From positions 36,723,933 through 36,787,932 of the forward strand of contig NC_089279.1 of the NCBI RefSeq assembly GCF_963678975.1: 64,000 bases of DNA, read 5' to 3'. How positions within the stretch are numbered: position 1 is the stretch's first letter; the number at the start of each line of letters is the position of its first letter. The translations under genes and the position numbers were made by a program. Positions 10,611 through 21,539 of this stretch are shown piece by piece. The notes below the pieces were generated by a model that did not search any database, was not told the origin of the DNA, and saw nothing but the letters and a program-made list of their open reading frames with translations. The DNA comes from Dysidea avara (taxonomy: Eukaryota > Porifera > Demospongiae > Dictyoceratida > Dysideidae).

Positions 10611-11663
10611 GTGAATGTTGGTGCTAGAACGAGCCAATACACAGAGCTCTTGCAGCAAATGCTTCGGCAGCTATCACAGCATAACGGCATTGTGTTAACA
10701 CCACTAGCAGTGAATTCAGCAGCGAGCTCAGTGGTGAATACAACTGTTTCATCACCGTTGACTGTAGCTAGCACTGGTGGCCCCAGCCTTATAAGTAGGT
10801 TAGCACCACTGAATGTCCCAAGTTCTCAAAATAGATCGTCCTGGGATACGAACGACTGTGATGCAGCACCAATAGGCGTGGAGTATTACTACAGAGTGAA
10901 GCTGATTAACTCTAATAAAAAGAGTGACTTCATTGTTAGACAACTGAACAATTTCACTTCGAAATTTCGAAGCATTCAAGAGGCAAGAGGAAAGTTCAAG
11001 GAGCAATTTGGTGACCAAGTGTCAAGTTTGCCAGACTTTTCTCTTGGATACTTGGATGGCTCACAACAGGCGAAGGTATGGTTGTACACAACAGAGGACC
11101 TGACTGCTATGTACAGAAAGTATCCCAAAGGAGGGACAATTAACCTCTGGTGCGAGGGAAATTATGATTTGGCTGATGGAGGGGGTAATAAGAGGAAGAG
11201 AGGAGATGCTGCAGAACAGTCTTCTCACCGTAAGGCAAAGGAGGATGAAAACGAATCCATCTTTAAGGACTTACATGAGAAGCATTCTGGCAAGTATGAC
11301 AAACCAAGGCTTCGGTTATGGTCCAGAATGATTGCAGCTGGTATCCATGATGATTATGATGAGCCTCCAGACATACCAGCTTTTTCTAAGAGTAAGAGGG
11401 CACGTAAGGAGACAGTGATGGATAGCATTAGTGGTGCTGCTGTTGCTATTGTGGAAGCACTGCAAGACAAAGGCAAGACGACTGGAACAAGTGCAGCACC
11501 TGTGTCAACAGGGATGTCACCTGGTAAATGTATTGATCTACGAATGAAGAACTTTGAGCAGTTACGGTACCTGCAATCATTGCTGGATGATGGAATACTG
11601 TCAGAAGCACAGTATGCTAAACAGAAAAGGAGCATTTTAGATATTTTAAATAAGTTAAAATAA
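10611..11663 (+). CDS. Accessory protein of the Tc1-like element (SHOCT-like C-terminus), 350 aa
   Basis: This is an intact single-exon frame inside the transposon. The N-terminal 80 residues are Ser/Thr/Val-rich and probably disordered. Residues about 85-185 look like a folded domain (YYYRVKLINSNKKSDFIVRQ, then KYPKGGTINLWCEGNYD). A basic stretch (KRKRGDAAEQSSHRKAKEDE) could be a nuclear localisation signal. The last 40 residues (LRYLQSLLDDGILSEAQYAK and onward) fit the SHOCT-type short helical hairpin, known mainly as an oligomerisation module at protein C-termini. I do not recognise the protein as a whole. Its position suggests a role in transposition, for example DNA binding, multimerisation or nuclear import. 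It could also be a captured host gene fragment. Confidence 0.75.
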   Translation: MNVGARTSQYTELLQQMLRQLSQHNGIVLTPLAVNSAASSVVNTTVSSPLTVASTGGPSLISRLAPLNVPSSQNRSSWDTNDCDAAPIGVEYYYRVKLINSNKKSDFIVRQLNNFTSKFRSIQEARGKFKEQFGDQVSSLPDFSLGYLDGSQQAKVWLYTTEDLTAMYRKYPKGGTINLWCEGNYDLADGGGNKRKRGDAAEQSSHRKAKEDENESIFKDLHEKHSGKYDKPRLRLWSRMIAAGIHDDYDEPPDIPAFSKSKRARKETVMDSISGAAVAIVEALQDKGKTTGTSAAPVSTGMSPGKCIDLRMKNFEQLRYLQSLLDDGILSEAQYAKQKRSILDILNKLK

Positions 11664-11743
11664 ATAGTAAACATGACTTAATATTTACATTACTTGATAA
11701 TCACACATGATGTTTTTGATTAATTTTGTGCTTGAATTAACTA

Positions 11744-12766
11744 TCAGTCATAAATAGTGCAATGCTTAATCCACTGTGTGCAGTCCTTTGAAGATATAGA
11801 TGTAAAACTTGAATATAGTTGTGTCTTTACATCAAGGGCTTCATCACTTTCACTCCTTAAAGTTTGCTTTACTTTTGAAAAAGCTTCTTCTATTGGATTA
11901 TAGTCTGGTGAGTATGGTGGGAGGTAGTGTACCAGCACACCAACCTCCTCTAGCACTTGCTGCACCTCACTGATGCGGTGAATTGAACAATTGTCCAGAA
12001 CTACCACTGAGTTAGGGTTCCTACCATCAAATGGTAAAAGATGAGGCAACAAATGGCTATGTAAGAAGTCGTAAAATGTGTCACCATTACTGGTTCCCTT
12101 TACAACTTTTACATCTAGGATACCCATAGCTGACATACAGGCAATAGCAGATACTCTCTCTCCTCTTACTAAAAGTGAATGGTTTTGAGGTGGCTTTCCC
12201 CTTACACTATACCCTTGCTTACGCAACATGTTTCTACGATCAGCACCAGTTTCATCAATAAAAACAAACATTTCCATTGAATATACTGATACATCTGATA
12301 CATACTGTGCCCTCTCAAACTCATCCCTTTGTAATGCAATCTGACGTAGCTTCTGTCTGGAGAATCCACTTGATGACAGAAAGGTGGCAATGGTTGATAT
12401 ATGAATATCAATTAAAAGGAACTCTTCTACAGATGCTTGAACTTCATGTAGATAGATTGCTGGGTTGCTGATAACCAAGTTTAAGATAAACATTGCACAG
12501 ACAGGAGTTATCTTTCGAAAAGCAGCCTCCTTAGGGTAGCTCTTCTTTGATACACAGCCAGTACTCAAAAATATTTGCAAAACTCTGTCTACAGTTGATC
12601 TGTGTACATTCAAGTTCTTTGCTATGTCCAGCGAATTCAATCCCAAGGCATGCTTTTGCCAAACCATTCTCCATCTGAGATCTTCACTGTAGGCGCTACT
12701 ACGGCCAGATTCACACGAATCCATGCTTAAAGAACCACTGCAACAACAACCGGGTAGAGGCGCCAA
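11744..12766 (-). CDS. Tc1/IS630-type transposase, 340 aa
   Basis: Residues about 25-75 form a helix-turn-helix that would bind the terminal repeats (RWRMVWQKHALGLNSLDIAK, then VHRSTVDRVL). The DDE catalytic core follows: Asp171 in FVFIDETGADRR, Asp258 in VVVLDNCSIH and Glu293 in PDYNPIEEAFSK. There are 34 residues between the second Asp and the Glu, the DD34E signature of Tc1. Length matches the family (about 340 aa). The frame is uninterrupted and all three acidic residues are present, so the enzyme may be functional. It cuts and pastes the element at TA dinucleotides. It converges on the accessory gene at 10611-11663. Confidence 0.93.
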   Translation of the reverse strand: MAPLPGCCCSGSLSMDSCESGRSSAYSEDLRWRMVWQKHALGLNSLDIAKNLNVHRSTVDRVLQIFLSTGCVSKKSYPKEAAFRKITPVCAMFILNLVISNPAIYLHEVQASVEEFLLIDIHISTIATFLSSSGFSRQKLRQIALQRDEFERAQYVSDVSVYSMEMFVFIDETGADRRNMLRKQGYSVRGKPPQNHSLLVRGERVSAIACMSAMGILDVKVVKGTSNGDTFYDFLHSHLLPHLLPFDGRNPNSVVVLDNCSIHRISEVQQVLEEVGVLVHYLPPYSPDYNPIEEAFSKVKQTLRSESDEALDVKTQLYSSFTSISSKDCTQWIKHCTIYD

Positions 12767-12994
12767 AATACGTATTTGAGTTTATACAATGAAGCGATGT
12801 GATTGGACGTTTCTCATTGCACGTGACTTCCGCTTTAAATTTGTTGTCGCGCAAGATCTAATAAAACCGCTGTAGTTTGGCTGAGATTTACAGTGTTGCA
12901 CATGTGAGGTGTTTTTTGAAACATTCCTTAAATAGATTCTCCACATAACTGTACTGTATTTACCCAAATGTGTTGTATTTGCTCAATTAAGCAC

Positions 12995-13560
12995 ATAACT
13001 GTACTGTATTTGCCCAATTAGCTGCATAACTGTACTGTATGACTCATACAGTACAGTTATGCAGTTGATTAGTACTGTATGGACAATGCGATATGCGGCA
13101 TCGCTTTGATCCTCCCACACAAAGTACAATATGTTATAGTTAAAGCACTGCCACGTTATATACATCAGTGCCTTTCCTGGATTAATTTTTGCCTAGACAA
13201 TTACAATATTGTAGATATCACAAGGACTTGTTTACGGTACATGTACTTCGCAATATTAAAATTCATGAAATATTTTATCATGCGGAGTTTTTGTTGGGAG
13301 GTTCTTCCCACCTGTAAAACTGTTGTGTTGGAACAAGGATACATAAATCACAAAAAACTAGAACAAACTTGCTGTAAGATACCATGTCAGTTGCTTGTTC
13401 CCCTACACAACATGTTTCTATATTGTACTTTGTGTGGGAGGATCAAAGCGATGCCGCATATTGTATTGTCCATACAGTACTAATCAACTGCATAACTGTA
13501 CTGTATGAGTCATACAGTACAGTTATGCAGCTAATTGGGCAAATACATTACAATTATGTG
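12995..13560. repeat. Inverted repeat pair with internal 39-bp palindromes
   Basis: About 135 bp at 12995-13133 is repeated inverted at 13427-13560. Each arm contains its own palindrome of about 39 bp (GCATAACTGTACTGTATGAC and its complement) at 13024-13062 and about 13488-13526, followed by AGTACTGTATGGACAATGCG-type sequence. This is a nested element inside the compound repeat. The roughly 290 bp between the arms shows no gene. Confidence 0.8.
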
Positions 13561-14062
13561 GAGAAATTATTTATGGAATGTTACATAAACAACACACTGT
13601 AAATCGCTAAAACCAGCCAAACTAATCCTATGAGTTCGTTCTATAGCTAGGAATAGATTGTATAAACACTTACTGATCATCTGATCACGAAACTTTTTAA
13701 ACACGACTCCACTAAGACAGCACGATTGATCACGTGTGTGACATTTTAAATCGCTAAAACAGCCAAACTAATCCTATTAGTATGTTCTACGCGACTAGAA
13801 ATAGATTAATTAAACACTTACTGATATCCTTATCACCAAAAATCGCAGCAGTTTGAGTACTAGAGAAAATCACTCCGAGCCAGACGACCAGGAAGTACAA
13901 TATAACACTTAAAGCACTGCCTTGCTTGTATGTACAAAAACTACAGTACTCGGGGGTGTCTTAAGACAAATACAGTACTCGGCTTCACCTCGTGCTGTAT
14001 TAGCCTCTTGACACACACCCTTGCACTGTATTTTCTGTACACACACGCAGCGGTGCTTTATC

Positions 14063-14911
14063 TCTAACTTACTGAACATTTCTGAGCAGCACAAAACATG
14101 CAAAACACCTTCCCTGCTAATGAAATTCACCTGCAGAGATTCTAATGTATTGTTATGTTGTTCTTATGTGGCTAAATAGATTATTTCTCAGTACATCTAT
14201 GATCCAGTGAAATAATGGTATGACATTATACAGGTGAGTTATTGATAGATTATATAAACTTGGAGAATGGATAAATCAACACTGACATCTCGTCTAGTGC
14301 CTAAGCCATAAAGTGTTCACTTATGATACGTAATTTTCTTTGCAGTTAGTGACACATGAGCTAAGTGTTTTTAGAAGGGAGCACATGTAAAAAGTCCTTT
14401 GAGACACTATTTTTGGATCTTGTCATTTAGCTGGGAAAACAATTTGTTTCATATATGGGACATCATGTTGCAGCTGCAAGCTTTGTACTGGCCTAACACT
14501 AGAAAAAGGATAGAACAAGTAGAAGGAAAATAAGTTGGATTAGGAATCAATCCAGTCTGAATGTCCATTGGTATATCTGCAGGTTTAGGCAACCTTTCTT
14601 GTTTTTTATTCATTGATCCCTAATCAGTAATCAACTTAAAATTTTTCCTTCTAATTGTTTGTTTACTTTTTAAACAACATAACTAATGAAGCCGCACAAA
14701 CCACATCAAAAGAAACAATGACACCAGGCAGCATGCCATGAAATTAAATTTCAGTCTGAAGGAGTGTCCCAACAATCAATTACTGAAAAGTGTAGTGGTC
14801 ATTACACTTCATCTTCAGCCATGTTCCACCTGTTACAGTGTTACAAATGAAGAACAGTACAATAAGTGTCTCTACAATTACTATAGACAATATGGGTGAT
14901 AAGATTAATAG
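14063..14911. other. No gene seen; dispersed repeat remnants
   Basis: About 14640-14740 resembles 43930-44030 (ACTTAAAATT and AATGACACCAG shared). About 14765-14870 resembles 37035-37145 (TCAATTACTGAA, CAGTGTTACAAA and GAACAACAGTA-type blocks). No coding evidence. Confidence 0.5.
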
Positions 14912-15138
14912 CTACTATCAAGAGTCCATAATAAGAGAGAGAGTGTCTTACTTCAATATGCCTTATCAAAAATGAACCCGTTAAGTATAATAGGGCGAAC
15001 TGGCTTCCTTCACAGAATTGTTGATTACCTTTCTATTATGGCCTCTTGGTGTTAATCTGCAATGCGCACGCCCTAGCTAATTGATAGGGCGGTATGCGCT
15101 GTCACGTGCATCAGTTTTAACGAGTGTCAGTATAAGGC

Positions 15139-16775
15139 ATGGCGTCGTTGGAAAGTGTGAAAAGAATTACGAGAAGTAAAGCGAGAAGTAAAGGTACAGA
15201 TAAGGCAAATACTTCGAGTAATAATGTGAAGTAAGTTTAGTTGCAACAAAAAAATTGGTTTGCACTTAACAACTCTGTTCAATATAGCGTGGCGAACGGC
15301 GATATCGATGCAGCAGAGTCACAGTCTAGATCCATTGAATGCCTAGTAGAAACTGCTACAGCAATGAGGAGAACTCGTAAAAGGACGATGGATAAATCGA
15401 AAAATCCAAGTAACAACGCTGGGTAAGTACAGTATAAATGCTTCATGATAAGCGTGTACGTGAATTTTATTACTACCTTTAGAACGGTGAAAAGTGTAGC
15501 AAAACAGACTACAGAGAAGCAGACACAGGGTCCAAGAAAAGGTGCACAAGCTGTTAATGAGCTAGCCCAGATGTCAGAAAGTTCCTTACCTCCAACAAAG
15601 AAGAGAAAATCAAAAGCAATGAACCAGAGAGAGAGAGAGGAGTTATTGGCATCTTTGAATTCTATAGATTTCTCTGTATTTCAAAGCGAGGTTTGTGTCA
15701 AGTTTGATGAACAATTTTTTCCTGAAAAGCTAAAAGAATTTACCGGTATACTTCGTGATACAGAGCAACCCCTTAAGGACATCATTATGAGCCACCGACT
15801 GTGTTTTGTTGGTTTATATAAAGAATGTAAAAAGGGGCCAGACCCATTCTTGCAGTTTCAGTTTCAGTGGCAAAAGTACTGCAGTGCTTTCTTACTAGGC
15901 AGCCAATATGCCATGTCAGAAATTGGGTTGAATGATTCTGCTGGTTATCAGATTGGTGAATCTCGAGCAATTTGGCTGAGATTCTGTGAAGAGAATGAAG
16001 TGCCTGTCCCAGCAAGTAATCCTGTAATGATGACAATATCATCAGCATTGTATCACTGTTTACTTGATCATGTTAACTGTTTTCAGTGTAACAGTTTTAG
16101 TACCACAAGTTCTACAACACAGGAAGCTGATGGAGATGATGTGTATTTTCGTTTCGGTGGTGCTGCTATATCAGACATGCTGCATCTTCATTACAAACAT
16201 ATCAAGAATTGCAAAGATAGTCAAAGGGATATCTTATCCCAGGAAATATCAATTCTACACTGTATGAATTCCAAGGATAAAGTCAACATACCAAGTTACC
16301 TGAAGTATCGTGATCAAGGATACATGTATTCACCTGATCCTATTTTGATACCATTTTTGAGAGAACTGGATACTGCAGTTAAAGAGATTGTAAATCTTGA
16401 TGGGCTACACCAGGAAGGGGACAATTTAATTAAGGTTAGTTTGGAATTGGACGTAAATAATTGTCAATGACCATTTCCATCTAGGTAGCACATGAAAGAA
16501 TACATGGACAGCCAAAATTTTTTGATGCTTTTACAGAGACGTTGTCCTCCAGATCACCTAACTTGACAACTGTGTATTCCGAAGATGCATTAAGAAGTGT
16601 TTTCAACACATTTACAAGGAAGATTTGTAATACAAGAATTCAAGAATTCTTGTCAGCAACTAAACAACAACTGGCAACAAAGAAAGGCTTAGCTTCAACA
16701 GTTGATGTAAATTTGAGAGCTAAACTACTAGCGCATCATATCCAATTAGAAACTAAGATAGGAAGTAACAACTGA
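15139..16775 (+). CDS. Accessory gene of the P-like element, about 489 aa, four exons
   Basis: Proposed exons are 15139-15230, 15288-15422, 15483-16434 and 16485-16775. All junctions are GT-AG and phases agree, giving 489 codons plus stop. The N-terminal 140 residues are basic and low-complexity (RITRSKARSK, MRRTRKR, TKKRKSK), suggesting nuclear localisation or DNA binding. The C-terminal 300 residues look globular and helical (FQFQWQKYCSAFLLGSQYAM, then VYFRFGGAAISDMLHLHYKH). I do not recognise a named domain. The gene starts about 155 bp inside the left inverted repeat and ends 74 bp from the transposase stop. Its place in an intact element suggests a transposition-related function, but that is inference. 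It could also be host-derived cargo. Confidence 0.78.
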
Positions 16776-16849
16776 TAGTTTTTAAAACTCTATTATGCAA
16801 ATAATGTAATGTAATAATGCTTTATTATGTAAACAATGTAATTAAAAAA

Positions 16850-19800
16850 CTATACAGATTTTTTATTATATGCCTTTCTCTCCAAAGGGGTTTCTACTAT
16901 AGTCAATTTTTCATCCCTGTAGCTTACACCACTATGGTGTGAAACAGCACACTGCTTGATGAGATGAGCAGCACGAGCAGTGGTATAATTTACAGAGTCC
17001 AGTTTCCCACCAGCCGTAAACTTGTACTGGCTAAATAAACTTTCCACTGCTGATCCTGACAAGCGCAAGGGAGAGACGAAATAAGTGGGGTATGTTGCTA
17101 AAAACCACCTGCAGAATGCTCGGAATCCATACACATCAATTCTTAGTAGGTCCCATGCTGTTAAACAAACAAAATACAAACAGTGAATAAGTGACAAACG
17201 ACCTTGACACAAAATTATCTGGCTAATAAAAAGTACACAATCACTGGTTGACTGCTACATTTTTTTTCTGATGCTATACAGTAAACATACTTTGCCAAGA
17301 GAGGAATGATCGTTGGGTTGATGATGTATGGGGATATTTTGGATCTAAAAACCAACAGTTCAATATCATAATTGCAAAAATACCGAATCAATACTGTACC
17401 TTCCTTCAGTATAGAAGTTAGCCACCCAGAAAAGTAGTCATACCCCTTAGTAATGTTCTGCAGTATCTCGCTGTCCAAGTTTCTGATACGATCATGGGAC
17501 AGGAACCCCCGTTCAAAAATCAAGCTACATGCTTCCAAGTAAGCCAAAGTCTCCTGCACTTCAGAAGCATCGTCTGGTGGAGGATACTGGTTCACATACC
17601 AAAAGAGCTCTCCCAGGACTTGCTCTTGCTGTGTATATATAAAATAAGTTACATTTGGTGTGTTTGCATGAAGCATGTATTTCATGAAATAATACATGCA
17701 GTCATAAAATATACATGAAATCTCAGATTTATAATGTTTACCTGCATGATCTTTGCTGGCAGCACATTAAGTTTGGTCCACGAGTCTCGTAAACAGTGAG
17801 CCTCTCTTAATCGTGGAACCATTCTTGCCTGATTGTTGTGGACCCGTACCAACTCTCTCTTATACAAGTCAATAATGGCTTTCCACCCAAACTCTGTGCC
17901 TTTTCCCTGTTTAAACTGCTTTGTCCCTCCTTGTTTTGAAGAAAACAATGCATTAACCATGTTTTTCAGCTATAAAAAAAAGTATTCCACAAAATCAACT
18001 CAATCAATTAATATTTTACTGTTACCTGGTGGGATGGGCAAATCAACCAAAAAATCTTGTTTGGAGGATTATACGGATTAACCATCCAAGGCTCCACTTC
18101 GTATCTGTCAACTCCTTCTTGTTTTATTGAATATGCCCCATGGTGGTCATGACTTGCTTTGATTGCAGAAATATTTGAAGATCCACCATCGCATACCAAC
18201 ACACTAGTTTTCAGACCATGATGCTGAAAAAGCCTAATGGTCTCGAAAACACAAGCCACTACAAATTTGGCTTCCACTGAGGCAGCAGACGTATAGTATG
18301 GACCCACTATGTCATAGCTGCTGGTAAGGTCCCTCCAAATAAATTGCAAGATATAAGATGTTTGGTTAGCTTCAGGATTTTTAAGAATTCGGTAGATGTC
18401 ACTTAAAGATTCCATATCCTTGGATGTCATTGCTAACCCCATCAGTTGGTGATTCTGGGAGTTCCACATTAACTGACAGGCCACTTTCACCTCATCGAAT
18501 ATCAAGGCTCCATCAGATTTAGGTTCCTGCCGTCCATTCTTTCGACACTCTTCTTTGAACAAAACATACTGAGATACTTGCTCAACAATGCAGACATTAC
18601 TTGCTCCCGGAGCATGCATGAAAGCCCCAGTGTATGCTTGCATGGTGGACTTGGATGGTAATTTTAGGATTTCAAAACTTTGTAGAGCTTTGTAAGCTGC
18701 AGGGCTGCGTGTATAAATTGCTAAAGCTACAGGAGAAAAGAAACATCTAAATTTACTAATACAGTGTACATTCACTTACCCATACGGATGGTAATCATGT
18801 TCCACCGGTTTCCACGGCCTCCAACAGCTGAGAATAGACATGATAAATACAAAACATATGAATTTTGTACTCACAATTCTCCTCCTGATTCAAGAAAAAC
18901 TGTTTTTTCTGGCGATCTTTATCTGTCGTCCACAATGTCTTCATTACACTCCCTACTCCATGCTGGTCTCCCTCTTGGTACAGCTTATCCAAATCCTCGG
19001 CTTTCATAGCTTCCATCACTTCACACATCTCCTCGCTCTGTTCATCACTGAGTACTACTTCACTATCCTCCAGCTTACTCAATTTCCGAATATTGCTAGA
19101 TCGCTGGTACTGAGCATACCGTTTACGTGCTTGCTGGCTGGCAGGTGACATGTGCTGCAGCCGTGCTCTAGAAGAGGGCTGTTGCCTTTTTATCCTTTTG
19201 CTTGGGCTTTCTTCCTGGGTGCGTTTTCTTTGTAAGTTTAAATCATGCACCAAGCGCTTGCAAGGTGGGCACTTCACTTCACTTGCAGCCTTCTCTGCTA
19301 AACTTATATTTGATGCAGGCAAAAACCAAAGCTTGCAATTCACAGAATCAACTCGTGAAAATGGAAACTCAGACAGCCGAACACTTCTAATATGAAAATG
19401 AATAGCTTTGTGGTATTTATCTTCATAATGCACAGGATCAATTCCAGGACAGAATTTGTAACTCGATTTTTTGCCAAACATACCACAAAGCTCCATTACA
19501 TCATCAATTGATTCAATCTCTCCTTCACTCCACAGTCTCATCAAAACATGAACTTTGTAGTGTTTGTATAGTATGGTAACACAAACTCGAGAAGTCAATC
19601 CATGTGGGGGGTGATTAAACACTGCTCTCTGTGATATTGTTAGCACGGGGTTACTGCTATCCAAGCCATCGTATCTCAGTGTAAATGCTAATTCTGGAAA
19701 TTTACTTGCAACATTGTCAACAGTATTTTGCAAAAATTCTTGCTGCTCCATTGGTGTAGCAACCGCACGTGAACTCACAGTAGGCGGCTCGCTGACGAAA

Positions 19801-20336
19801 TTCGATCTTGAAGGTTGCTCAGGTGTTGTAACTACCTGAAGTTGACTGTCGCGCTCAGCAGCAACGATACTTGATGGAATAACTTGTTCCATTAATCCTT
19901 CCTGCTCATTGTCAGTGCCACTGACGATACTTGATGGAATCACTTCTGGCTCGATAGGTACCGAGAATGACTCCCCTTCCATTAACCCCACATTGGATTC
20001 CTGCTCATTGTCTGCTGTTGGAAAAGGTGATACATCGTCTGGGGCGTTGTAATCAGACAATTCGTCAAATAACCAACGAATCCCTCGGTTAGTTCGCTTC
20101 CCAGGTCGGGAGGTAGGGGTCGAAGTAGGATCTTGAATAATACTATCCATTCCATGCGAACGCCACGCGTTATAATTAAAAATCCCACAATCGAAACAGT
20201 GCTGTCCAGTTAAACGCACGTGACTCAATGCGGCTCCATTGAAGACTTCGAAGGGAAGGTGTTGATACGCCTGATTTAACACATTGGTATTATACGTGAG
20301 TACACTAGAATATACGGATCCACTAAACGGGTTCAT
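16850..20336 (-). CDS. P-element-like transposase, about 1009 aa, seven exons
   Basis: Exons, minus strand: 20336-18875, 18827-18780, 18726-18026, 17969-17742, 17628-17400, 17344-17291 and 17157-16850. All are GT-AG with matching phases (3030 nt including stop). Residues about 1-350 are a variable region with two CxxC pairs (HCFDCG, KCPPCK) and no clear THAP domain. Then come a basic patch, an IRMALAIYTRSPAAYKAL segment and an RNase-H-like core. Likely catalytic residues are Asp about 581 (ALIFDEVKV), Asp about 683 (VLVCDGGSSN) and Glu about 946 (LSGSAVESLFSQYK). Between them, ICPSHQLKNMVNAL resembles the GTP-binding insertion region of P transposases. Family members excise and insert DNA and can require GTP. 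The start codon lies inside the terminal inverted repeat. The length exceeds Drosophila P transposase and is nearer human THAP9. Another superfamily with similar motifs is possible but less likely. Confidence 0.82.
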
Positions 20337-20396
20337 TTTTGATAAGGCATATTGAAGTTAGACACTCTCTCTCTTATTATGGACTCTTGCTACTAT

Positions 20397-21454
20397 ACAA
20401 TACCACTGTACTGTATGATTATATTGATTATTTACCATGAAAACAAACAGTTTTGTTGACAAGGTCCAACAATACTAGAGTTCCAAAGGAGTTTTCCATC
20501 TAAAACATTTAGTACACGTGCTACTAACCACATGAAATATTAAATTTTGGTGCTTAAATGTGCTTCTATGACAAAACGTGGATGATTATCTCAATTATAG
20601 TGTCTAAGCCACAATACTCAGTCACCTCACAAACTACACAATAATCATAATGTTAAATTCTATGATAGCTCCTAGACAGGTGACCTCCTTACACAGTGAT
20701 CTTGATCAGGAACAAACTGTATACTATTATTGTATCATGTTTAGTGATAGGAATATGTCACAGGGAAGCAGTAAAAGTAGTAGTTATGGTAATAGAATGT
20801 GATGATGCAAAGATCAGTGGATCACGCTTTATATCTATGGCAACAGAACTCAAATTATGCAACGTCATCCACACCCACAAACAATCCAGAAGCTGCACGG
20901 TAGAATCCCTATGATCTCGGGATAAGCCAACGATGACGCTATACTATGTTCACCAGACCCTTTTCTTTCCCTGCCCCAACACAAAAGAAGATCCGGCTAT
21001 GCGAGACTACCAGCTTTTGGTAATCAGTACAACTCATACCAGACCGTTACTACATGTGAAGGGGTAGCCAGACTAGAAGTAAACTCTGTGTGTGCATGCC
21101 CTTGGATGCAGAGGATAAATCAAACACATACGCCATTTCACCACTCTCACTTCGTTTTTGGCAACAATACTTATCAGGGATCTCCAAAGTTGTAGATCCA
21201 GCTGCACAAAAATGTCTACTAAGATTTTTATTTTTTTTTTATTAAGGCTTTACAGCACAAGGCCACAAGTGCTGGAGGTCTGTAGGACACCTGGTATGTC
21301 CTACAACTTGTTTAAACTTTAAAGTTGTTACATCTACTTTATTCTCTAGCCCCCAAACAAAAGAAAAAGAGGTCTGGGCACGAGACCACACACAAAATAC
21401 ATACACATGAGACCATAGTCGATTGCTGGAGTCTAAATAATAATTCAAATCTCA
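20397..21454. other. No gene seen
   Basis: No supported exon. 21238-21331 matches the repeat at 4074-4147 (ACAGCACAAG, AGTGCTG-AGGTCTG, CTTGTTTAAA). It probably represents the end of another dispersed element. Confidence 0.5.
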
Positions 21455-21539
21455 TCACAACACTTTTATACTAACCGTCACGTGGCCACCAAGAGATGAG
21501 ATTTGGTATCTCCATCTCACACGAGATCTCACAAGTAGC

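Larger units (their letters stand above)
10481..12872. mobile_element. Intact two-gene Tc1/mariner (DD34E) transposon
   Basis: Terminal inverted repeats of 54 and 55 bp lie at 10481-10534 and 12818-12872. They begin CAGCGGTTTTATTAGATC and differ by one inserted A. TA flanks both sides (10479-10480 and 12873-12874), the standard Tc1/mariner target duplication. Inside are two intact, tail-to-tail genes: an accessory protein on plus (10611-11663) and a transposase on minus (11744-12766), with about 80 bp between their stop codons. Near-identical repeats and intact frames suggest a young, possibly still active copy. Confidence 0.92.
10075..14062. repeat. Compound inverted-repeat element, host of the Tc1-like insertion
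   Basis: The left part (about 10075-10480) reappears inverted and partly duplicated at about 13600-14062. Shared blocks include ACACTGCC/GGCAGTG, GTGCTGTATTT, GTACTTCCTGGTCGTCTGGC, AACTGCTGCGATTTTCGGTG and ATAGGATTAGTT. In the right arm the block from AATCGCTAAAAC to the ATTAAACACTTACTGAT type sequence occurs twice, about 120 bp apart. The arrangement looks like a large foldback DNA transposon with repeated subterminal units. Element ends and target duplication could not be fixed. Confidence 0.55.
14912..20396. mobile_element. Complete P-superfamily-like DNA transposon with two genes
   Basis: The element spans 14919-20389 (5471 bp). Terminal inverted repeats of about 65 bp (14919-14983 and 20325-20389) begin CAAGAGTCCATAATAAGAG and differ at one or two positions. 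It is flanked by the 7-bp direct repeat CTACTAT at 14912-14918 and 20390-20396. Known P elements make 7-8 bp duplications, and their transposases share the motifs seen here. Two spliced genes converge: an accessory gene on plus (15139-16775) and the transposase on minus (16850-20336). Both keep open, phase-consistent frames, so the copy appears complete and potentially autonomous. Confidence 0.85.

Noticed and set aside
13079..13602. Two open frames of 134 and 72 codons
   Set aside because: They overlap the inverted-repeat arms and encode the same repeat text in both directions.
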